28,450 nucleotides of DNA from an uncultured Acetatifactor sp. (GTDB lineage: Bacteria > Bacillota > Clostridia > Lachnospirales > Lachnospiraceae), in NCBI GenBank assembly GCA_910578815.1, contig CAJTSE010000029.1, forward strand, positions 1 to 28,450. Reading direction: 5' to 3'. Both the position numbers and the translations under genes were made by a program. The notes under the pieces are model-generated. The model had not been told where the DNA came from and ran no database searches. It saw nothing but the letters and a program-made list of their open reading frames with translations. Positions 13,274-22,554 of the stretch are shown one piece after another; position 1 is the first letter of the stretch; the number at the start of each line of letters is the position of its first letter.

Positions 13274-15181
13274 TCATTTTGATGAAACGGCAGATGCTGT
13301 CCTTTGGTTCTCATCATGATAGTACTGCGCCTGGGCATTCCAGAGCTGGCTGTACTTTCCCTTTTCATCTGCCACCAGTAAATCATGAGGCCCCTGCTGT
13401 ATGAGCTGCCCTTTGTCAAACACCGCGATGGAATCGCAGAAGCGGCAGCTCGACAGCCTGTGGCTGATGAAGACGGCAGTTTTTTCCGCTACCAGTCTGT
13501 TGAAATTTTCATAAACCTCCGCTTCCGCTATCGGGTCCAGGGCCGCCGTGGGCTCATCCAGCACCACGAAAGGTGCGTCCTTATACAGTGCCCTGGCCAG
13601 AGCCGTCTTCTGCAGTTCGCCTCCTGATAAATCAATGCCCTGAGAATCATATCCCCGGCCGATGGCCAGCTTCAGTACATTTTTACCCTCCGCATTCCGT
13701 TCCAGGCTCTCAAGCTTTTCTCCCAAGCCTGCGCGGATCAGGCAGTCGCGCACTCTTTTTTCGTCATATTTCAGGCTGACCGCCACATTCTCCCCCAGCG
13801 GAAATCCAAAAACGGCATGATCCTGAAACACCACGGAAAACAGCACCATATATTCCTCCTGCCGGTAACGGCTGATGTCAATGCCGTTGAGCAGAATCTT
13901 CCCCTCCGTGGGATCGTACAGACGGCAGAGCAGTTTAATAAAGGTGGTTTTACCGGAGCCATTCTCCCCCACAATGGCCAGCTTATCTCCGATTTTAAAT
14001 TTCATGCTCACATGACGCAGCGCCCAGGTTTCCGTGCGGGGATAGCGAAAGCTCACATCCCGGAATTCAATTTCATAGTCGATGTCATCCCGTTTCTCCA
14101 CCGCCAGGCTTCCCTGATACATGTCATTGGGAAGGTCCAGATAATCATACAACGACACCAGATCAACATTGTTCTGCCTCAACTGGCCGATCTGCCTGGC
14201 AATCCCGGAGGCCGAAGCAATAAACCTCTTTACTGCCCCCTGATAAAGGATAAAGCTGCCGATCCCGAACGCGCCGATAAATGCCCTGACTGCCACAAAC
14301 AGAAAGATGACAACATTCAACGCCGCATCCAGCAGAAGGGACAGAGAATTATATTTCATGGCAGTACGCTCTACCTCCCTGACCCACCCAAACTTCATTT
14401 GGTAATTATAAGTTTCCTCCACCACAATCCTGTTCAGGTTAAAAATTGCCATGTCCGCTCCCCACAGACGGCTGAAAGCGGAATAATGGGTATTATCCCA
14501 GGCCAGCCTGCCCAGCGCCTTTCGCTGCTGGCATGCACAGGCTCCTGAAATCTTTACGGAGACAAAGGCATCCGACAGGATCAAAAACAGCACGATTCCC
14601 GCCGAGGCCGGCGAGTTGACAAAGGCCAGCACTCCCCGGAATTCTCCCTCCGCCGTCATGGTAAACATGGATATGATCAGAAATACGGAAAAGATTACCC
14701 CCAGCACATTGCCCAGGAAATAACCGACCTGCCACTTGACCACCAGCAGCCCCGCGCCTGTGGCATTAACTCCTGCCAATATCTTAGAGCGCCAGAGAGT
14801 CACATCCGGATTTTCAAGGTGCTCATACTTGAAACGGCTCTGAGCGTCAGCCAGATAAGCTTCATGGCGGTAAAAAGTATGCTCTTCACACAGCTCCCGC
14901 CGGCTCTGCAGCAGCTTCGTCGTCATAGAGAGCAGAAAGCCGCCCCCCACGGTGATGCCTGCCATCAGCGCCAGCCGCCTGTAATCACAGACTCCCGCCA
15001 GCTCATTGACCATCTGCGCCGACATGTAAAGACCGAAATAGGGAAAAAAGGTCTCCGTAAGTGTACAGGCAATCTGATAAAACCAAAAATGAGGCATCAA
15101 TTTATTCAGGATCCCCAGAGCCCGCCGAATCAGCCGCCAATCTTCCATCAGGGTTCTTCTGTCTTTCTTCTTTTCTTTCAT
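13274..15181 (-). CDS. ABC exporter half-transporter (second of pair)
   Basis: A 635-residue fused permease/ATPase of the exporter class. The membrane domain (about 25-345) shows hydrophobic stretches near 30-58, 70-90, 150-175, 195-210 and 285-312. The ATPase domain has Walker A G-E-N-G-S-G-K-T (405-412), Q-loop Q453, signature L-S-G-G-E (518-522), Walker B V-V-L-D-E (539-543) and H-loop H574, so it looks catalytically complete. The ATG at 15181 is favoured because GGAGG is nine bases upstream; an ATG six bases earlier is too close. It follows the other ABC gene by 61 bases and the pair probably forms a heterodimer. Substrate is unknown; peptide or antimicrobial export is a guess from the neighbouring LytTR system. 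Confidence 0.85.
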   Translation of the reverse strand: MKEKKKDRRTLMEDWRLIRRALGILNKLMPHFWFYQIACTLTETFFPYFGLYMSAQMVNELAGVCDYRRLALMAGITVGGGFLLSMTTKLLQSRRELCEEHTFYRHEAYLADAQSRFKYEHLENPDVTLWRSKILAGVNATGAGLLVVKWQVGYFLGNVLGVIFSVFLIISMFTMTAEGEFRGVLAFVNSPASAGIVLFLILSDAFVSVKISGACACQQRKALGRLAWDNTHYSAFSRLWGADMAIFNLNRIVVEETYNYQMKFGWVREVERTAMKYNSLSLLLDAALNVVIFLFVAVRAFIGAFGIGSFILYQGAVKRFIASASGIARQIGQLRQNNVDLVSLYDYLDLPNDMYQGSLAVEKRDDIDYEIEFRDVSFRYPRTETWALRHVSMKFKIGDKLAIVGENGSGKTTFIKLLCRLYDPTEGKILLNGIDISRYRQEEYMVLFSVVFQDHAVFGFPLGENVAVSLKYDEKRVRDCLIRAGLGEKLESLERNAEGKNVLKLAIGRGYDSQGIDLSGGELQKTALARALYKDAPFVVLDEPTAALDPIAEAEVYENFNRLVAEKTAVFISHRLSSCRFCDSIAVFDKGQLIQQGPHDLLVADEKGKYSQLWNAQAQYYHDENQRTASAVSSK

Positions 15182-15242
15182 GTTCATCTTCCTCCCGCAT
15201 ATGTTGCCCTTCCGTTCACAGCCGGCTCTGACAGCCGCCGCT

Positions 15243-17141
15243 TCAAGCCATATTGACTGTATTTTCCCTGTAATATCTGCTTTGAATGTCAAACATTTCC
15301 CTGTACTTTCCCCCTGCAGCCATCAACTGCTCATGGGTGCCTTCCTCCGCAAACCTGGCACCATCCAGCAGGAAAATCCGGTTACAGAATCTGGTAGAAG
15401 CCAGCCGGTGGGAAATAAAGACGGATGTGGCCTGTGCGGAAATTTCATTGTAGCTGCGATACATTTTATCCTCGGCAATGGGATCCAGAGCCGCCGTAGG
15501 CTCGTCCAAAATCATGCAGGACGGCGCTTTATAAAGGAGCCGGGCCAGCAGGAGCTTCTGCGTCTCCCCGCCGGACAGCTCGATCCCCTCCCCGTCCAGT
15601 TCCCGGCCCAAAGGCGTATCCGCCCCTTTGGGCAGAGAATCTATCTTTTCCGCAAGTCCCGCCAGGGCGATGCAGGAGCGCAGCCTGTCCCTGTCTATCT
15701 CGTCCTCCGCCATGGTGCAGGCAATATTTTGAGCCAAGCTGATCGGCAGTAGATTAAACCTCTGAGGTACAAATCCAAACAGGGAATACATCTCATCCCG
15801 GTTATACTCATATAGACTGTGGCCGTCCAGCAGAATTTCCCCCTCATCCGGCAGCAACAGGCCGCACATCAGCATCACCAGCGTCGTCTTGCCGGCGCCG
15901 TTTACGCCCACCAGGGCTATTTTCTCCCCGGCTTCGATGCGGAAGGAAATATGATCCAGTACCTTTTTCTCCCCCTTGGGATATTTGTAGGACACATCCC
16001 GGAATTCTATGGAAAAAGGCCCTTGAGGCAGGGGAATGCCGGGGCCCCGGTTGAGCCTGTCTTTCAGGTCCATGGCTTCCCTGAGATCGGAAAGCTGCAT
16101 GGCACCCTCCAGGACCTTGCCGATCATGCCCAGAATACTGCCCATCACCCCGGCCAGGGAGGTAATCGCCGTAAAATACAGGACAAAGGAAGACGCATCC
16201 ACTCTTCCCGCCACGGCCTCATAAATCAAAATACCATATGCCACACTATCCCGCACCAATATCACCAGGAAACCTGCCGCTGTGGTAAGGATACTGCGCC
16301 GCTTTACCTTCCTGCTCTCTTTTCTGCTTTGGCCAAACAGCATAACCAGCCGTTCGTTCAGAAAATCTCTCATGCCATACAGCCGCATTTCCTTGGCAAA
16401 ATCAAAGGTTTGAGAAAAATTGATGGTTGAATACTGAATCTTCTTCTCCAGATCATTGCGCAGATCCCGATCCTCCCAGTTCTTTCTCCGCTCCCACTTT
16501 CCCAGGGCGGCATTCAGAGCGCAGCCTGCGGCCAGCAAAAGAATAATCAGCGGATGCAGCATGGAAACCACCGTGCCGAACAGGACAAAGTTCAGAATCT
16601 GGGTCAGTATATTTGCAAAATCCATGGGGAAATGCACCCCTGCCGCATGGTTGTTCTGGGTGCCCTGATGGACCCGTTCCTCCGCCTTCTGAGCCTCCGG
16701 GTCATAATCATGATACCAGTCCCTGTCCCGCACATATTTAGCCCACAGATGCTGCAAATGAGCTAGGACCCGGTGTTCTGCAGTTTGAATTCTTGCAGAA
16801 ATCACATTATTCGCCAGATCAAAAATAAGCTGCGCCAGCAGCAGCCCTGCGATCACCAGGACAACCGCCTGAAATCTCTCTGATTTTTCAAGAACCTTCA
16901 GAATCACAGGCGGCGTATACAGCGCCAGGGCCGACAGGCATAATGATACGGGCACGGTCAGAATGGCGATAAGCACCAGTCCCCTCTCTGACTGCCACAG
17001 AAGGCGGTAAATATAACCCACGCAGGAAAACAGCCCGTATTTGGGCCGGTGCTTTTCCTCTTGTTTCTGTTTTACCGTTCCCTGCTTTTCCGCTTCCTGT
17101 TTTTCATCTGTTTCTTTTTGCTTTTTTTTCTCTTGCTTCAT
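15243..17141 (-). CDS. ABC exporter half-transporter (first of pair)
   Basis: A 632-residue fused permease/ATPase with an unusual N-terminal tail of some 34 residues, almost entirely Lys, Glu and Gln. Hydrophobic segments follow near 52-85, 92-112, 180-212, 285-308 and 318-340. The ATPase domain shows Walker A G-V-N-G-A-G-K-T (412-419), Q460, signature L-S-G-G-E (522-526), Walker B M-I-L-D-E (543-547) and H578. All are canonical, so unlike many heterodimeric exporters neither partner has an obviously degenerate site. The ATG at 17141 has GGAAG ten bases upstream. The open frame extends back to 17234, but into the terminator of the kinase gene. The nonamer ACAGTTGGT (minus strand, 17164-17172) fits a LytTR half-site, although no correctly spaced second copy was seen. 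Confidence 0.85.
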   Translation of the reverse strand: MKQEKKKQKETDEKQEAEKQGTVKQKQEEKHRPKYGLFSCVGYIYRLLWQSERGLVLIAILTVPVSLCLSALALYTPPVILKVLEKSERFQAVVLVIAGLLLAQLIFDLANNVISARIQTAEHRVLAHLQHLWAKYVRDRDWYHDYDPEAQKAEERVHQGTQNNHAAGVHFPMDFANILTQILNFVLFGTVVSMLHPLIILLLAAGCALNAALGKWERRKNWEDRDLRNDLEKKIQYSTINFSQTFDFAKEMRLYGMRDFLNERLVMLFGQSRKESRKVKRRSILTTAAGFLVILVRDSVAYGILIYEAVAGRVDASSFVLYFTAITSLAGVMGSILGMIGKVLEGAMQLSDLREAMDLKDRLNRGPGIPLPQGPFSIEFRDVSYKYPKGEKKVLDHISFRIEAGEKIALVGVNGAGKTTLVMLMCGLLLPDEGEILLDGHSLYEYNRDEMYSLFGFVPQRFNLLPISLAQNIACTMAEDEIDRDRLRSCIALAGLAEKIDSLPKGADTPLGRELDGEGIELSGGETQKLLLARLLYKAPSCMILDEPTAALDPIAEDKMYRSYNEISAQATSVFISHRLASTRFCNRIFLLDGARFAEEGTHEQLMAAGGKYREMFDIQSRYYRENTVNMA

Positions 17142-17234
17142 ATCGCTCAAACTTCCTCTCTGTACCAACTGTAGATTTAATTCTAATGCCTCAATGCCCG
17201 TTTCCGGCACATGCTTATTGTACACAACATCCAT

Positions 17235-17285
17235 AAAAAAAGCACATTTCGTGCACCAAAAATCATTTTCAGTGAACGAAATGCA
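17235..17285 (-). terminator. Rho-independent terminator after the two-component pair
   Basis: Immediately after the kinase stop codon, on the minus strand, ATTTCGTTCAC (17272-17282) pairs with GTGCACGAAAT (17246-17256) with one mismatch. The loop is 15 bases, and a run of seven T residues follows shortly after the stem (17235-17241). It should separate the kinase transcript from the ABC genes downstream. Confidence 0.75.
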
Positions 17286-17960
17286 CTAAGGATTTTCATT
17301 CTGCAGTCTCAAAGGGATCAAAATCTCCGCCGTAAATCCACCGTCCTCGCTGTCCGCCGAGAAGAATCCCCCGTACTTTTTTACAAGACTCTCTACCCGC
17401 AGGAGGCCAAGCCCATGATGCGCACCCTTGGTGGACAAAAAACCAGACCTGCTCTTATTGCGCTTTTTCCCGGCGGCATTTGTAAATGCCAAATAAAGCT
17501 GCGTATTCTTCTGTCCCATATAGATGCGGATAAACCGTTCTTCCTCCGGAAGCCTTTTGTTTTCCTCAATGGCATTATCCAGCAGATTGCCGATCATTGC
17601 ACACATATCCACATCACTAACCGGCGATCCTTCCGGAAGCTTTGCCTTGACGTTTACTTTAACCAGATTCTGGGCGGCAATATTAATCTTCCCGTTCAAA
17701 ATGGCATCCACCATGACCCGTCCGGTTTTTACCGTGGTATCTACCTGCGTCAGATCATCGTTCAGCTGCCGCAGGTAATCGTTCACCTCGTCATACCGCC
17801 CCAGCGCCATGCTGGCCTGAAGGGCCTGAATATGATTATGATAATCATGCCGCCAGCCCCGAATTTTCGTATACATAAGCTCCACTTCATCACAGTATTT
17901 TTGCAGAAGCTCACTCTGATAATTCTCAATCCGCTTGTTCATCCATTTCCGAAATAACAT
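17286..17960 (-). CDS. GHKL sensor histidine kinase without a sensor domain
   Basis: A 224-residue cytoplasmic kinase that would phosphorylate the LytTR regulator encoded just upstream. The phosphoacceptor candidate is H38 in W-R-H-D-Y-H-N-H (36-43), as in the HPK10/AgrC-like class. The N-box G-N-L-L-D-N-A-I-E-E lies at 124-133 and a G-L-G-L segment at 183-186. AgrC and VirS relatives usually carry five to seven transmembrane helices before this core. Here the protein begins directly with a short basic helix and the coiled dimerisation segment. Either the sensor has been lost or signals come through another protein. The ATG has AGGGG five bases upstream. The gene starts 18 bases after the regulator gene and ends in a terminator. 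Confidence 0.85.
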   Translation of the reverse strand: MLFRKWMNKRIENYQSELLQKYCDEVELMYTKIRGWRHDYHNHIQALQASMALGRYDEVNDYLRQLNDDLTQVDTTVKTGRVMVDAILNGKINIAAQNLVKVNVKAKLPEGSPVSDVDMCAMIGNLLDNAIEENKRLPEEERFIRIYMGQKNTQLYLAFTNAAGKKRNKSRSGFLSTKGAHHGLGLLRVESLVKKYGGFFSADSEDGGFTAEILIPLRLQNENP

Positions 17961-17978
17961 AAATACCCCTTACGCCGC

Positions 17979-18680
17979 TTAAAATAAACGTATCATCTCC
18001 CGGCCTATTCTTTCAGCCATCCCCCGGCTGATGGGAATTTCCTCACCGGTTTTCAGCACCACCCCGCCGGTTTTGATCTGCGCCACATGGCGCAGATTGA
18101 CGCAAAATGACCGATGAACCTGTAAAAAATACTCATCCAGTTCTTCTGCCGTTTTGGCAAGAGATTTTTTCATCCGATAGGTTTCTTCCAAGGTGTAAAT
18201 CAAAACATACTGCTTTTGGGCTTCAATATAAAGAATCCGGGAAAGCGGCACATAATCTGTTTTTCGATCATAGGTCACACTCAGGTACTTTTCCTCTCTG
18301 GCAAGATTGGCTGCCGCTTTATCCAGCACTGCCCACAGCTTTTCAGGGGATACTGGCTTCATCAGATAATGCAGCGCGGAAACCTCATAGCCTTCGGCCG
18401 CGAAATCCGGATATCCGGTTATAAAGATCATCTGCACCATATCATTGCCCTGCCGGACCTTCCGTGCCAGCTCCATCCCGTTCATCTGACCCATCTCAAT
18501 ATCCAGCAGCAGAATGTCCGCGCTTTTTTCATCTTCATATTGAAAAAGGAACGCTTCCGCAGACGGAAACCTTAAGATGCTCAAAGTATGTCCGGCTTCT
18601 TCTCCCCAGCGGACAGCAAGAGTAGACACATATTCCGCATCTGCCGGATTGTCCTCCAAAATTGCTATTTTGTAATTCAT
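17979..18680 (-). CDS. LytTR-family response regulator
   Basis: A 233-residue transcription factor: receiver domain at 1-125 and LytTR DNA-binding domain at about 133-230. Phosphoacceptor D60 lies in L-L-L-D-I-E-M, with E9/D10, T88 and K108 completing the site. The LytTR part shows the usual Y-I-E-A-Q-K-Q-Y-V segment and V-H-R-S-F-C-V-N. Such regulators (AgrA, VirR, ComE) control peptide production, export or virulence genes. The ATG at 18680 is preceded by AAAGGGAAG. A longer TTG-started frame is possible but overlaps that ribosome site. Likely targets by position are the ABC pair downstream; no peptide-precursor gene was found nearby. Confidence 0.9.
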   Translation of the reverse strand: MNYKIAILEDNPADAEYVSTLAVRWGEEAGHTLSILRFPSAEAFLFQYEDEKSADILLLDIEMGQMNGMELARKVRQGNDMVQMIFITGYPDFAAEGYEVSALHYLMKPVSPEKLWAVLDKAAANLAREEKYLSVTYDRKTDYVPLSRILYIEAQKQYVLIYTLEETYRMKKSLAKTAEELDEYFLQVHRSFCVNLRHVAQIKTGGVVLKTGEEIPISRGMAERIGREMIRLF

Positions 18681-18754
18681 ATTCTTCCCTTTAGGCTTCA
18701 AATCCTGATTGTTTTAACAACCTTTACCGCATTTCCACCGCTGTCTTTTGCCAA

Positions 18755-18766
18755 AGCATATATGCT
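18755..18766. promoter_or_regulatory. 12-bp palindrome upstream of the regulator gene
   Basis: A perfect palindrome, AGCATATATGCT, lies between the DUF1848 stop and the LytTR regulator start, about 75 bases before the latter. It could be an operator. A convincing -35/-10 pair was not found around it, so the regulator may be read from further upstream. Confidence 0.25.
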
Positions 18767-18771
18767 GTAAA

Positions 18772-19722
18772 TCAGCCGTTCCATGAATCAAACAGACTGA
18801 TCTGACCACACCTTAATGACTTCATTTTTCGGTCCGTCAGCTTATCTTCCGGCCTCACCTCGCCGTATAATAACGGCGAGTCTGCATGATAACGCCGCAC
18901 ATTCTCTTTTACCTTTTTTTCGCTGAAATTTGCGTAACAATATTTACAGCCGTTGAAACAGGTATTATAAGCGCCCACCTCCAGGCTTTCCAGACACCCG
19001 CATTCTTTTCTCTGGTTTTTGTCCTTGCCCCCGGCCAGCGTATATCCCAACAGCCTCTCTATCAACTCTTTGTCAATACAGCTCCCGTGCCGGATTCCCA
19101 CACGCTGAAGATCCAGCTGCTCCGCACAGGTTTCAATCGCCAAATGATTTTTTGCGGCAATCTCCTTCATCTGCCCCGCCAAATATATCATCTCAGCTTC
19201 CGTCATCTCTTTTATCCCCAGTCCGGCCGCATTCCGCTCTGTTTTCGCATAAAAATCCAGAAAGCTGATTACCACCCGTTCCGTATAATCCGCTAACTTC
19301 TCCGCGATTTCCGCAAAGGCCTTCAAATGATAATCCGCCGTATATTTGCTGCTGATAAAAATCGGATCATATCTCCATATAACCCGCTGCGTTCCGATCT
19401 TTTCAGACAATTTCTGAAAAACTGGAATGACCTTAGTCCGCTTATCCGGAAGATTCGGCTCCACATCCCTGCCGTATCCGGTCAGGGTAAACTGGAAATA
19501 ATACATATAATCCTGCAGCAGCTCCAGCCGGTCCAGCATATTTTCCGGATTTTTCGTCCAAAATACAATGCAGTCCACCACCTCCGGCGACAAGTCAATT
19601 CTGCTGATCTGACGGGGATTCATGGGATTGCGCACGTACAAATATCCTTCTCTTATTCTGTTGAGAAACCACTGGGAATAATAATTGGGTATATCCGTTC
19701 TTCTGCTGACGCTTAAAATCAT
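18772..19722 (-). CDS. DUF1848 radical-SAM-like protein
   Basis: A 316-residue protein matching DUF1848 from start to end: it opens M-I-L-S-V-S-R-R-T-D-I-P and ends in the basic segment and Q-I-S-L-F tail that I recall for the family. The cluster motif C255-x-x-x-C259-x-x-C262 (C-F-N-G-C-K-Y-C) suits a radical-SAM 4Fe-4S site, placed unusually near the C-terminus. Additional Cys at 199, 214, 241 and 243 could hold another cluster. The reaction is unknown, although the motif and the Y-C-Y-A-N segment recall spore photoproduct lyase-like enzymes. The ATG at 19722 has AAGGG eight bases upstream. The frame is nevertheless open for 300 codons further upstream into a membrane-protein gene, so a fusion product is possible. 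Confidence 0.8.
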   Translation of the reverse strand: MILSVSRRTDIPNYYSQWFLNRIREGYLYVRNPMNPRQISRIDLSPEVVDCIVFWTKNPENMLDRLELLQDYMYYFQFTLTGYGRDVEPNLPDKRTKVIPVFQKLSEKIGTQRVIWRYDPIFISSKYTADYHLKAFAEIAEKLADYTERVVISFLDFYAKTERNAAGLGIKEMTEAEMIYLAGQMKEIAAKNHLAIETCAEQLDLQRVGIRHGSCIDKELIERLLGYTLAGGKDKNQRKECGCLESLEVGAYNTCFNGCKYCYANFSEKKVKENVRRYHADSPLLYGEVRPEDKLTDRKMKSLRCGQISLFDSWNG

Positions 19723-20622
19723 AGTGAATACCCTTAACAAATAGTCTGACGCATATGCAGTTATCTCATTTTTCCCTTGAAGCTGTGTGTCAAGCTTTCT
19801 TTTTGCCCACCCCAGCCAATATGTAATATTCGCTGCCATCAGCAAATAATAGGAATAATATATAATGTTCAACAAACGCCTTGGCCCTGCGAAAGACTGT
19901 GCATAAATAGTCGGAGTGAATTGTGAACAAAAAAGGCCCATGCTGAAAAAGCTAAACAAAAGCGGATATTTAAACTTATAAGTGCAACGCCTTATTGCTT
20001 TCCACAGAAAAGGCATTAACAAAAGGAACAAAAGGCCTGCCAATAATAAAGGCATTGAAAAAAGTGCACTCTTCAATGAGCCCAGCATAAAATTGTCTGC
20101 AACACTTACCAAATAAAGAATCATTACAGAATAAAATAACGTATAGTACGAAGCACCATTAAACCAGAAAAATGTTTCCACCGGATACGGCACCCAGAGA
20201 ATCTGGCAACCAATGATAATTGCACAAATTGTAACCGTAGTAGGCCAGTTTGCTTTACAAATTTTACGAAGTATAAATTTCCCCAAAACGACTTCAGAAA
20301 AAACCATTATAAAAATCATAATATATGGCGTAATATGATATACTTCATCACCCCATACAGCAGGATTAAGCGTCATAAGAAAAATAGCAGAATATGTTCC
20401 CTGCCAGCTTCCATAAATCTCCTTCACCTTTTCTAATGCACTTTTTAGTACGAAGAAAAAGGACTTCATTTCTAAAAAAGCCTTATATGTCTCGCTGCCA
20501 TAGCTAAAATCACCACAGGATGTGAAATCATACCTTCCTATCAACAGAAGCGGACAAATCACCAATGCTAAAAACAGTACAGCCAGCACAGCCATTACCA
20601 CATTCCAGTTCAATCTTTCCAA
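19723..20622 (-). pseudogene. Truncated multipass membrane protein (DUF6056-like), fused in frame to DUF1848
   Basis: Three hundred codons encode a multipass membrane protein with about eight hydrophobic segments, beginning at a TTG with GGGAG four bases upstream. It carries Y-x-S-W-Q-G-T-Y-S near 70-78, N-G-A-S-Y-Y near 155-160 and F-T-P-T-x-Y-A-x-S-F-A-G-P-R-R near 235-249. These features recall the DUF6056 family of large glycosyltransferase-like membrane proteins, which are usually much longer. There is no stop codon of its own: the frame runs straight into the DUF1848 start. The C-terminal third is therefore missing, and an internal loss near residue 195 is possible. Base composition is visibly more A+T-rich than in the flanking DUF1848 part, which suggests separate origins. 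The alternative is a genuine fusion protein. Confidence 0.55.
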
Positions 20623-20837
20623 TTTACTCCCAGCTATCTTCTGTATGTGGATTTTTATTTATCTTCCCACAGCCAAACAATCTCAACGGTATGAGCGCCT
20701 CCGTATACAGCTGACAGAAAACGGCAGTATCCTGTTCAGCTTACAAAGCATACCATATTCCCTCAGCATTGTAAACTATTTTGCTCTTCGAATACACGCA
20801 GAGACGCTGACTACTGAAATTATTCTCATAATTGAAG

Positions 20838-20867
20838 TTGACTGTTCCGGCGTCAAAAGCATATAAT
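20838..20867 (+). promoter_or_regulatory. Sigma-A promoter of the broken glycosyltransferase
   Basis: TTGACT (20838-20843) and a perfect TATAAT (20862-20867) are 18 bases apart, about 50 bases before the ATG at 20916. It remains near-consensus although the gene behind it is wrecked. The rest of the 293-base gap, 20623-20915, shows no gene. Confidence 0.7.
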
Positions 20868-20915
20868 GAACGCAGGAAATGAATTGACTGCTTATGGCAG
20901 CCTTGGGAGGTACGT

Positions 20916-22060
20916 ATGAAAAAGCCGGGAGTAAATGCGCAACGGCTGCAGAGTTTAGCCTATAGTGTCCTTCGGGTGACAGGAACCAACATTTTCATCT
21001 TTTTAACGGGAGCCAGCCTGATCTTTTCTCAATATATGCTGCCAAAGGCGCAGGAGCTTCCGCTTAATCGCTGGGATAAGCCTTTTAGCAATATTCTGGC
21101 AGCAGGAATTCTCTTTCTTGTCATTGCGCTGATCCTCCTGCTGGAGAGACGGCTGTCCGTATCCGGAATAAAACGGGCCGAAACGGCATTTCTGGTTATT
21201 TCCATGCTCTGGGCAGGCTTCTGGGGATTTTGGTGGATCAGCTCCCTTGACCGGCTGCCGGAGGGAGATCAGCCGTAATGGCTGTACTTGTACGAAAATA
21301 CAGCCTGATTCTGCTGGCCGCATTCAGTCTCCTGGCGATCGTATATATAATCCTGTATCGCAGATGGCAGCTGTGGCATTTCTGGCAATTACAGGGTCCT
21401 GGCTCTCTTACCAGGGAATCTATAAAATGTACGAGTATCGCTCAGGATATGAGCATAGCGGCGGCCTTCCCGTAAATTTATGGATTGCCATGGGCATGTC
21501 GGAAAACGGCGGTGTCTGCGGATGGTACAATAATATGCCCAAGGAAGTTTTAAATTCCCTGAATTATGATTATAAGGCCACAGAAAAAGCCATGACCGGA
21601 CGAATAGAGGAAAGGCTGGAAAACTTTGCGAAAAATCCGGTCTACGCGATTGTTTTTACGGGAAGAAAACTTTGTCGCAATGGAACGATCCTTTTACCAA
21701 AGTATCTACTTCAGCGCAAAAAGTTTGAAACATGACAGTCCCAGACCCGGCAGTTTTTTAGATGGCTTATACAGTGCAGCAGAAGAACACGAAAAAGTCT
21801 TTTGCTTTGCAGACAGGATGCAGTTCCTAATCTATCTGGGTATGCTGCTTTACTATTTGCTTGCCATCCGAAAGGAAACACAGCCTCTTGAGCATCTGCT
21901 GGCTGTTGTGATTATCGGAGGCTTTTTCTTCAGCATCCTGTGGGAAGCAAAAGCAAGATATGTATTCCCCTACTATGTCATGATGTATCCCCTGTACGCC
22001 ATAGGATATTTTAAACTGGTGGAACGGATGCCTTGGCTTCAAAACAGGAAGCCCCTGTAA
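20916..22060 (+). pseudogene. Membrane glycosyltransferase (GT39/ArnT-like), degraded
   Basis: Pieces of one membrane protein lie in successive but different frames. An intact start with a GAGG ribosome site gives 120 residues, with three membrane segments ending in P-E-G-D-Q-P and then TAA. The text resumes after the stop with another membrane segment in a second frame, and moves to a third near 21345 for W-I-A-M-G-M-S-E-N-G (about 21481-21510). A short S-Q-W-N-D-P piece (21675-21692) is in yet another register, and the last part is in frame from about 21700 to the stop at 22060. The central region that would carry most of the lumenal domain is missing. Related full-length proteins transfer lipid-linked sugars onto cell-surface polymers. 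The 3' end overlaps the convergent Nudix gene by 50 bases. Confidence 0.75.
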
Positions 22061-22535
22061 CCGCTTTAACCAGCTGCCAGGCAATACTGCCTTCACGAAG
22101 CAGTCCCAGAGCGTCCTCAAGCTTCACCCATTCGGCGTTGTCCACTTCCCCTGACAACGTAAAATTTTGCCTTTCCACGACCGCCTTGAATCCCAGCATC
22201 AGCATCTCCTTTTTCTCATAGGGATAGCTCTTCACATACTCAATCGACTTTGCTTGCAGCCCTAATTCCTCACCAATCTCACGCACCACCGCAACCTCTG
22301 CTGATTCTCCCGGCTTCATGATTCCGGCAACACATACATAGTTCGTCGCCGAAACATAATTCTGCCGCAGCAGCGCAATTTCGCCGCATTCATTCACCAC
22401 TGCCGCAATCACGCTGGTGGTGAACAGATCCCAAAGCGGCGTTTCACATTGCGTACAATAGGGGATCAATCCCTCATCACCAATCTCCTTCATTTCCGCT
22501 TTCTTCCCGCAATAAGGACAATACCGAAAACGCAT
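22011..22535 (-). CDS. Nudix hydrolase with N-terminal zinc ribbon
   Basis: A 174-residue hydrolase of nucleoside diphosphates linked to another group. A zinc ribbon, C6-x-x-C9 and C27-x-x-C30, precedes the Nudix domain. The Nudix box is complete at 71-93, with G71, E77, R85-E86 and E89-E90 in the canonical spacing. The zinc ribbon resembles that of NADH pyrophosphatases (NudC), but the protein is shorter, so the substrate is uncertain. The ATG at 22535 has GGAGG nine bases upstream. It is the last gene of a five-gene operon, 19 bases after the preceding GNAT gene. Its stop lies within the 3' end of the convergent glycosyltransferase pseudogene. Confidence 0.9.
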   Translation of the reverse strand: MRFRYCPYCGKKAEMKEIGDEGLIPYCTQCETPLWDLFTTSVIAAVVNECGEIALLRQNYVSATNYVCVAGIMKPGESAEVAVVREIGEELGLQAKSIEYVKSYPYEKKEMLMLGFKAVVERQNFTLSGEVDNAEWVKLEDALGLLREGSIAWQLVKAVTGASCFEAKASVPPV

Positions 22536-22554
22536 AACAATAAACCTCCAAATC

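Noticed and set aside
13817..14548. Long plus-strand open frame (243 codons) opposite the ABC gene
   Set aside because: It is antisense to a canonical ABC transporter with all motifs; composition is His/Pro/Gln-rich, as expected of a shadow frame.
18681..18771. Small peptide (pheromone) gene beside the two-component system
   Set aside because: No short open frame with a ribosome site and a leader-like sequence was found here or between the kinase and the ABC genes.
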